DNA from: Achatina immaculata
Lineage: Eukaryota > Mollusca > Gastropoda > Stylommatophora > Achatinidae
Assembly (NCBI GenBank): GCA_009760885.1
Contig: CM019700.1
Location: 3,194,993 to 3,258,992 of the forward strand
Direction of reading: 5' to 3'
Length of the DNA: 64,000 nucleotides
The notes beneath the pieces are model-generated. The model made no database searches, was not told the origin of the DNA, and was given only the letters and a program-made list of their open reading frames with translations. Made by a program: the position numbers and the translations under genes. How positions within the stretch are numbered: the first letter of the stretch is position 1; the number at the start of each line of letters is the position of its first letter. Below are positions 57,346 to 64,000 of the stretch, one piece after another.

Positions 57346-58398
57346 TTAAACGTCACATAGGGCTCGCAAAGTAGTTCGCCAATTTTTCTTGTCTTCGGCG
57401 AGTCTTTCAACCTCATCAAGAGATTTTATGCCTGTTAATTTGGCCTCTCTTAACAATGTCCTCTTCAGAGTTTCACGCGGTCTGCCTCTTTTTCTTCGGC
57501 CTGTTGTGTTCCACTTGATAGCTTGTTTTGGGATTCTCTGATCATTTCTTCTCATCAAGTGATCAGCATATGTCCATCTCCTTTTCCTGATCACCCATGA
57601 GACTGGTTGTTGTTCAGTCATCTGTCTTATCTCTGCATTATTCTTAAATTCGTTCCACTTGATGCCGAATATTTTCCTTAGGCATTTCTTTTCAAAAGAG
57701 TCCAATTTCTTTTCTATTTCTTTAGTTGTTTTCCAGCTTTCACATGCATAAATGAGGGTGGATATTACATTTGAATTGAATAACCTTAACTTGGTTTTTG
57801 TGCTTATAACTTTTGAATTCCATATATTCTCAAGATTCGTGAAGATCGATGCTGCTTTTGCAATTCTGATTCTAACTTCCTTTCTGGTGTCACCATCCTG
57901 GTCTATGTAGCTGCCAAGGTATGCAAATTGATTGACTTCTTCAATATCTGTCCCTTCTATGTGTATTTTTCCATTTTGATTGATGGGAATTTTCATTATT
58001 TTTGTTTTGTCCCTGTTAATTTCAAGTCCTATTTTGCTAGCCAGTGAAGACAGGCTATCTGTTTTTTCTTGCATGGAATTCACATTGTTACTGATAAGAG
58101 TTATGTCATCAGCAAAATCAAGATCTTCTAGTTGGGTCCCATGTACCCAGTCAATACTTGTGTTGTCTGTGCAACATTTTTTCATTATGAAGTCTATTGT
58201 AATCCCAAAAAGTAAAGGAGACAGTATACATCCTTGTTTCACGCCTGTTTCAATCTGGAACCATTCACTCATCCCTTCTTCTGTCTTGACTGCACAAACA
58301 TATCCATTGTATAAGTCCTTAATGACGTTCACAAATTTAGATGGTATTTCATATAGACTTAAAAATTCTCCATAATGAATCTCTGTGTATGCTATCAA
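57346..58398 (-). pseudogene. LINE-B RT, palm to C-terminus (350 codons)
   Basis: Contains GVKQGCILSPLLFG (motif B), LEDLDFADDITLIS (FADD box), EVNQFAYLGSY, YACESWKTT, KRGRPRETLKRT and the terminal LRALCDV. It is open throughout. The upstream part with motif A lies in another frame (58349-58594) after an indel near 58360. Confidence 0.88.
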
Positions 58399-58911
58399 AT
58401 GCCTTTTTAAAATCTATGAAGTTCAGTATTAATGGTTTCAGCTTTTCAATATGTTCTTCAAGTATTATTCTTAGAGTAAAGATCTGGTCGAGACAGCTTC
58501 TCCCTTTTCGAAATCCTGCTTGTTCTTCTCTCATTGCGGTATCCACTATATCTTTAAGCCTATTCAAAATGACCTTGCAAAATACTTTTGACACAACTGA
58601 TATTAAGCCTACTCCTCTCCAGTTGTTACAGTCACTAAGGTTGCCTTTTTTCTTGTTGGTATTTTAACAATGATTCCTTTCTTCCAATTAGAAGGGACCT
58701 TTTCTTCTTTCCAAATCTTATTAAACATTCTCTGTAGTTGTCTCATGTTGTCACTATTGATAGCTTTTAGCATTTCGGCTGTTATTTCATCTTCACCTGC
58801 AGCTTTGTTGTTAGCCATTAAATTCACTGCTGTTTCAGTTTCATGCAATTTAATTTCATCTAGGTTGATATTTAGTTGTGGGGCTAGTAAGTAGGTTTCA
58901 AGGTTTAACAA
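58349..58911 (-). pseudogene. LINE-B RT, N-terminal RT motifs, two frames
   Basis: Frame 58609-58911 carries KAAGEDEITAEML and KEEKVPSNWKKGIIVKIP; an insertion in the A-rich KKG codons near 58650 shifts it. Frame 58349-58594 carries EEQAGFRKGRS and FIDFKKAFD (motif A). Confidence 0.85.
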
Positions 58912-59059
58912 TTATTTTGAGTGTGGTCGATTAAGTATTTCTTAGAAGTGTTCAGCCCATCTTTGCTTTTGGTCTTTATTTGATGTTAATATGGTTCCAG
59001 TTTTGCTAAGGATTGGTCTTTCTTTAGATGTAATAGTACCTGTTAGCCTCTTTTGTATG

Positions 59060-59348
59060 TTATATAAAGTTTTGATGTCTCCTGTTTTTGCTGCTTTTTT
59101 CTATCTCTTTCGCCATATTGTTTATGTATTCTCTTTTATCCCTTCCAGCTGAACGTTTTACTTTCTTGTCTAGTTCTTTGTATGTTGCTTTCACCAGATC
59201 TTTTCCTAGATCTGTTTTTGCATTCAACATGTCTAATTTGACTGCTCGTCTTTCATGTACATACTTCCATGTTTTTTCTGATATCCATGCTTTTCTATTT
59301 GTTTTTTTCAGTCCAGCACTTACTTTTGCTGCTGTGATTATGGCTGTG
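59060..59348 (-). pseudogene. LINE-B linker upstream of RT
   Basis: Region between endonuclease and RT, seen only in this copy: AGLKKTNRKAWISEKTW near residue 18, then WKYVHERRAVKLDML, basic and Lys-rich to RRHQNFI. The endonuclease itself is missing; truncation is at 59348. The first codons of the apparent frame (to 59365) come from LINE-G. Confidence 0.8.
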
Positions 59349-59424
59349 CGGTCATGCTCCTCCACAAATCTTGGTCCTTAACATTTCTGAGTAACTCTGT
59401 TGCTGATTTCTTTCCATACCACAA

Positions 59425-60190
59425 TGTCGGCAACATCTATTCCATGAGTCGTCCTCTATGCCACAATGTCGACAACATCTATTCCATGAGTCGCCCTCTA
59501 TGCCACAATGTCGGCAACATCTATTCCATGAGTCGCCCTCTATGCCACAATGTCGGCAACATCTATTCCATGAGTCGCCCTCTATGCCACAATGTCGGCA
59601 ACATCTATTCCATGAGTCGCCCTCTATGCCACAATGTCAGCCCTTCTATCATCTGCTCTCTTGGTCATCCTCTATGTCACAATGTCAAGCCTTCTAACAT
59701 CTGCTCTCTTGGTCATCCTCTATGCCACAATGTCAGCCCTTCTAACATCTGCTCTCTTGGTCATCCTCTATGTCACAATGTCAAGCCTTCTAACATCTGC
59801 TCTCTTGGTCATCCTCTATGTTACAATGTCAAGCCTTCTAACATCTGCTCTCTTGGTCATCCTCTATGCCACAATGTCAGCCCTTCTAACATCTGCTCTC
59901 TTGGTCATCCTCTATGTCACAATGTCAGCCCTTCTAACATCTGCTCTCTTGGTCATCCTCTATGTCACAATGTCAAGCCTTCTAACATCTGCTCTCTTGG
60001 TCATCCTCTATGCCACAATGTCAAGCCTTCTAACATCTGCTCTCTTGGTCATCCTCTATGCCACAATGTCAGCCCTTCTAACATCTGCTCTCTTGGTCAT
60101 CCTCTATGTCACAATGTCAGCCCTTCTAACATCTGCTCTCTTGGTCATCCTCTATGTCACAATGTCAGCCATTCTAACATCTGCTCTCTC
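59425..60190. repeat. 42/48-bp minisatellite, ~17 copies, inside LINE-G
   Basis: The first five units are 42 bp (CCACAATGTCGGCAACATCT...); the rest are 48 bp (CACAATGTCAGCCCTTCTAA and CATCTGCTCTCTTGGTCATC). Minus-strand translation of the 48-bp unit reads RG-stop-PREQMLEGLTLWH, i.e. a GRPRE motif in which CGA became TGA, followed by the LINE hydrophobic stretch. Plus-strand frames of 308 and 275 codons are shadows. Confidence 0.93.
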
Positions 60191-60200
60191 GGTCATCCTC

Positions 60201-60481
60201 TGTCCCTTCATTTGTCTTCATTATGCTGTGTCGTATTTGAAAGTCTGTCTGTCCAGTCATCCATGGCACCATTGCTCTAGCGATATTGTTGTTGTCTCTT
60301 CAGAGAAGATGCTTAATCTATTTCCAGCGTCTTTTATAACTGTAATTACCTGTACATCTTCTTTTCTGTTTTCACATAGCAGTTCTCTGTTTCTAATTTT
60401 CGTAAAAACTCCCAGAATCTTTCTTCAGAATATATTAAGCATGATTACATTGATCTGTTAAGGAATTCGAACTCTTTGACT
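60201..60481. other. Unique DNA without recognisable gene
   Basis: May be further decayed LINE-G sequence; nothing diagnostic. Confidence 0.4.
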
Positions 60482-60768
60482 CCTAAACAACACTGGCAGT
60501 ACAGGTAGATCTAGTACACATGTGTCAATCTAAACAACACTGATAGTACAGGTAGATGTAGTACATATGTGTCAATCTAAACAACACTGACAGTACAGGT
60601 AGATCAAGTACACATGTGTCAATCTAAACAACACTGACAGTACATGTAGATGTAGTACACATGTGTCAATCTAAACAACACTGATATTATAGGTAGATCT
60701 AGTACACATGTGTCAATCTAAACAACACCGGCAGTACGGGTAGATGTAGTACACATGTGTCAATCTAT
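60482..60768. repeat. 47-bp minisatellite, ~6 copies
   Basis: The unit contains TCTAAACAACACTGACAGTA and GTACACATGTGTCAA. Confidence 0.93.
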
Positions 60769-60929
60769 AATAATGTCAAGGTGTGCACTATCATATTACT
60801 GACGGCACCAGTATAATATTGACAAGTTGTGAGTCATACATTTCTGACTAATTAAGATGTTCTTGATTAATACCGACTTTATCTTCAGACACATCCAGAT
60901 TTCTGTTGTTTAGATTAGGTTTCACAAAC

Positions 60930-61110
60930 ATTACACTTCACTAAATCAGAGGAGAGCAAGTCTGATGAAATGTTCTCTACAGAATTCATTTAATTCTGAC
61001 AAATAAGATACTCGACTTATATTTCACAACATCACGTGTACTAAGATGGAATATGACACAATCTTCGTTAGTTTCGTCGTTGAAGCACATCAATATCAAA
61101 CTATCATATT
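60930..61110 (+). mobile_element. Relative of the 300-bp inverted-repeat element
   Basis: Blocks ATGTTCTCTA, CATTTAATTCTGACAAATA, ACATCACGTG and CAATATCAAACT occur in the same order as in the centre of 42134-42433, at ~70-80% identity by eye. The inverted arms are not recognisable here, so the element's limits are unknown. Confidence 0.5.
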
Positions 61111-62520
61111 CTACATGCAGTATTTCTCAATGTTCTCAACTTCACAATATTCTACACTCGATACGAGAACATTTCCTATCTCAGTATTATATCAGATCTG
61201 CAACACGTGGTCAATCAGTTACACGACTAAATCACTGTACTCGAAGTTTCAAATTAACAAATATTCATAATCACTTGAATCACTTGAAACACAGCTTCAA
61301 TCTGTCCTAAAACTACTTCTTCAAAACCGCTTTTCTTGAGCATCCATTGCTCTTGGTGTCCATCTGTTGTTACCTACGTGTTATTTCTCTCTCATGTCTT
61401 CTCTGGATTGTGTTCTCCTTCTGCTGTTCTTCTCTGATTGTCTATTCTGCTGTTCTTATCTTGCCTGGACAGGTCTTTATTCACTGACCGTCCTTGTTCC
61501 TCCATCTTCTTCTTCCTTCTTCGTCTTTCTTCGTTCTTGGTTTTTCTTCATGGTTCTTCTTCTTTCTTGGTTCTTCTTCCTTCTTGATTCTTCTTTCTTG
61601 TTCTTATTGTCTGTTCTTCCGTCTTCGAGCTCCCTCCTATGTCTCTTCTTCTTCCTCGTTCCCCTTCTTCTGTCTCTCCTCTTTCCTTTTTATCTTCAAG
61701 TGCAGCTTAATGGATTAACCAATAAGTATTTTGGCTCCACCCTTCAAATGTCCACTGGTTCCCATGAGCGTTCTGATTGTCCGTCATTCAAACTGCCCCG
61801 TGACTAATATGTCGTAAGTCAATTGTCCAATAGGCCACGCCTCTAAATATTTAAATGGTCAGCTGGCCGAGTTGGTCACTCCTTTATTTAAAAACTGTGT
61901 GCAATCGCGTCACAAAGCGTGTCAGTTTCGTCTGTACAATTGTTATTTACCTTTACATTATCTTGCTCTTTCATGTCGGAGGTTTTATTGTGTCCTCGCT
62001 TTTCATTGTGTCTGCCTTTTCTATTCATCTTTTCTATTTTGTTTACTCGTGTCAACGTCCAGTCACTGATTTGTTATCACTGGACCATCCTACTTTCTGG
62101 CGTCCTTCCTTTGTATTACCTATATCTCAGCGTCACTGAGTCTCGTCTTTTTCTGTTCACCGTTTCCACTGTTTATTTTTGTCCGCGTCTTGTTCTAGTG
62201 TCATCGAAGTTCTATACCTTTCTCTTCCTTTCCTCTCCATTTTTCTCTGTCGCTATTCGATGTTACTATTTTCTTTACAGTAAATTTTCGTAATCATATT
62301 CATTAATGATAATAATAATAACTATAATCATTACTTACAAGGCCATGCTACAAATCAATGCTCAGAGAGATATTTAGGCAAAGTCTACATAAAATGGAAG
62401 GTTGCAAGTTTCTGATCTTACCCATATTTTTTAAATTATAGAGTAGTTTCCTTCCAGTTTCTTTATTCAAGAATTTCTCATCATCTCCTACTCCTCCTTC
62501 TTCTGCGTTCGAGGTTGTTG
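61111..62520. other. Pyrimidine-rich unique DNA
   Basis: TTC/TTCTT-rich at 61480-61680. A lone A-box-like TGGCCGAGTTGG occurs at ~61866 without a B-box. No gene recognised. Confidence 0.45.
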
Positions 62521-62524
62521 GTCA

Positions 62525-62625
62525 CATCAGATCCTGATCCCTGTCGACATGGCAAAGCCCGCAGTCCTCTCCAGATCCTGATCCCTGTCGACATGGCAAA
62601 GCCGGCAGTCCTCTCCAGATCTTGA
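62525..62625. repeat. ~54-bp direct repeat, 2 copies
   Basis: AGATCCTGATCCCTGTCGAC and ATGGCAAAGC are repeated once. Confidence 0.85.
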
Positions 62626-62711
62626 TAGGAGCCCCAAAGCTTTTGCCCCAAGCTTGTGTCCTCTGGCCACGCCTCACGCCTCAGTTCCGCATGATTTGGG
62701 CACTCATGAAA

Positions 62712-62815
62712 GATCAGTCAGTTATTTGCATATCCCTTGTGGAACTTTGCCTCCCTAACAGCTCTCATGTAGGCCTCTCGGTTGTAAGCAAAGATACCCT
62801 TCTGCTGATGCAAGG
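62712..62815 (-). mobile_element. LINE-D 3' end fragment
   Basis: ~100 bp of the LINE-D 3' end with a (GACT)n-like tail at 62712-62722; cut at 62813, exactly where the next array begins. Confidence 0.8.
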
Positions 62816-63236
62816 AGTGAAAGGGTAAATTAACAATGTTTAAATTAAATATGCAAGGAGTGAAAGGGTAAATTAACAATGTTTAAATTAAATATGCAAA
62901 GAATGAAAGGGTAAATTAACAATGTTTAAATTAAATATGCAAAGAGTGAAAGGGTAAATTAACAATGTTTAAATTAAATATGCAAAGAGTGAAAGGGTAA
63001 ATTAACAATGTTTAAATTAAATATGCAAAGAGTGAAAGGGTAAATTAACAATGTTTAAATTAAATATGCAAAGAGTGAAAGGGTAAATTAACAATGTTTA
63101 AATTAAATATGCAAAGAGTGAAAGGGTAAATTAACAATGTTTAAATTAAATATGCAAAGAGTGAAAGGGTAAATTAACAATGTTTAAATTAAATATGCAA
63201 AGAGTGAAAGGGTAAATTAACAATGCTTAAATTAAG
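62812..63236. repeat. 43-bp minisatellite, ~10 near-identical copies
   Basis: The unit contains GTGAAAGGGTAAATTAACAA and TGTTTAAATTAAATATGCAA. Only the first two and the last copy differ. It starts within the last few bases of the LINE-D fragment (ATGCAAGGAGTG). Confidence 0.95.
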
Positions 63237-63525
63237 TGACCAAAGTAAAGGTAAAAGTAACCCCGGCATGCCTTTAGAGGCAGAGAGAGATACGATGCTA
63301 GTGCCCATAACTTCCTTGACCTGTCAGCACACTAGAGGGTGACGTGGTCAGCGTCACGTCTGTCCGCCTTTCCTTCCCCAACTCCAGAAGAAGTTAGGGA
63401 CCCATTTCCACAGGTGGGTGACTGGGGGGGGGGGGGGGGGCGCGTCCGACCGGATTCAAACCCGCGATATTCAGCCATGAGAGACTAGTACACGAACACT
63501 CCGCCACTCAGACCCCTGTTTGCTT
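63237..63525 (-). mobile_element. tRNA-derived SINE candidate
   Basis: On the minus strand the head has A-box-like TGGCGGAGTG and B-box-like GGGTTTGAATCC (63457-63468). It is followed by a body with ACCTGTGGAAATGGGTCCCT and GGCATGCCGGGGTTACTTTT, ending in a TTTACCTTTAC-like tail near 63240. A G/C run (63425-63440) lies just after the B-box. Confidence 0.55.
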
Positions 63526-64000
63526 GTTTTCTCAGCCTCTTGTTCGTTTCAGTTCACGCTTCACTGACCTTGTATTAAAAACGTGTTTGGCGACAGTTTA
63601 TGCCCATCTGATTTTTGGCATGCATACAGGTCTACCTGTCATGCAGTTGCTTTTGTGGAAGAAAAAAATTTGAAAGCTTGTTTATTTATGCCCGCCAACA
63701 GAAGAAAAATGGCCAGGTTCTAAAGTGAAGGTAATTTATCATGCCACCGAAACTTTGGTCTCATTTCCCGTTTTTAAATTTCGGTCATCTGTTCTGCCAT
63801 TTTACAGGTTCGTTTTTAACCTCCTGGGACGCGGGACCCCAGCAAAACATGTGTGACCGGAATGTTAATTTTGATGTTAATTTATGAACCGGTATCTCGG
63901 GTTAAATTATGGTCTACCGTCTGGCTGCAGCAGAGCTGCTGAATAGTTTTTTTCTGTTGGATACAATACAGCGTTCGCACTTGTACCAAATGTTACCGTC
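63526..64000. other. Unique DNA without recognisable gene
   Basis: Nothing recognised on either strand up to the window edge. Confidence 0.5.

Larger units (their letters stand above)
57312..59355 (-). mobile_element. LINE-B nested in LINE-G, short 7-bp TSD
   Basis: CGGTCAT is at 57312-57318 and 59349-59355; the insertion is 57319-59348, the longest LINE-B here (2.03 kb). The TSD is short, but continuity of LINE-G across the gap supports it. Confidence 0.85.
57250..60200 (-). mobile_element. LINE-G 3' part, split by LINE-B and carrying an internal array
   Basis: The (GAT)n-type tail is at 57252-57292 (element strand) and the final codons at 57293-57318. The body resumes at 59349: on the minus strand LWYGKKSATELLRNVKDQDL, then WRSMT joins in frame across the LINE-B insertion to VHAGMA. 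Upstream lies the tandem array 59425-60190. The left flank past 60200 is not recognisable as LINE. Confidence 0.75.

Noticed and set aside
59354..60461. Frames of 308 and 275 codons resembling a repetitive membrane protein
   Set aside because: They are plus-strand reading of an array derived from minus-strand LINE-G coding sequence.
61860..61920. tRNA or SINE head from a perfect A-box-like motif
   Set aside because: No B-box at a suitable distance.

Overview
This window looks like eukaryotic, repeat-dominated intergenic DNA from an invertebrate. A mollusc is my best guess; that is an inference from the RTE-type LINE assortment, not a demonstrated identity. I see no bacterial operons, no ribosome binding sites, and no host protein-coding gene, rRNA or canonical tRNA gene that I can support. 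Almost every long open frame is either the decayed 3' part of a non-LTR retrotransposon (LINE), its antisense shadow, or translated minisatellite.

Two classes of sequence fill the window. The first is at least nine LINE families, labelled here LINE-A to LINE-K by reading-frame similarity within the window. Nearly all copies are cut at the 5' end and carry only the C-terminal part of the reverse transcriptase ORF. For most I could find target-site duplications (TSDs) of 7-16 bp, which fix the insertion edges exactly. Each family ends in its own simple-repeat tail: A in (AG)n, B in an ATAAG/ATATAAG-like tail, C and G in (GAT)n-like tails, D in (TGAA)n or (GACT)n, E and H in (GAA)n. LINE-E keeps an RNase H domain. 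One Tc1/mariner transposase pseudogene (about 51.3-52.3 kb), several tRNA-derived SINE candidates and a 300-bp inverted-repeat element are also present. The second class is more than twenty minisatellite arrays with units of 21-65 bp, including a 4.2-kb array at 28.5-32.7 kb and a 1.26-kb array of 26-bp units at 37.9-39.1 kb.

Layout: 0-6.6 kb LINE-A, -B and -D copies (one A nested in D) and four minisatellites; 7-9 kb three consecutive arrays; 9-12 kb mostly unique DNA and a LINE-D; 12-15 kb a perfect 8x39-bp array and two LINE ends that contain internal arrays; 15-19 kb unique DNA, a SINE-like copy and a LINE-C; 19-23 kb a three-layer nest (LINE-B inside LINE-E inside a 27-bp minisatellite); 23-28.5 kb small LINE and SINE pieces; 28.5-32.7 kb the giant array; 32.9-51.5 kb four successive tandem segmental duplications separated by arrays; 51.3-55.2 kb Tc1, LINE-A, -C, -H and a SINE; 57-60.2 kb LINE-B inserted in LINE-G; 60.5-63.5 kb arrays and a SINE candidate.

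The most unusual pattern is that tandem repeats have arisen inside the same part of the LINE ORF in several different families. In three of them the repeat starts at the purine-rich codons for the conserved Gly-Arg-Pro/Gln-Arg-Glu motif near the RT C-terminus (14.4-14.8, 28.2 and 59.4-60.2 kb). A fourth lies slightly upstream in the same domain (12.95-13.33 kb). This suggests a specific route by which dead LINEs seed minisatellites in this genome.
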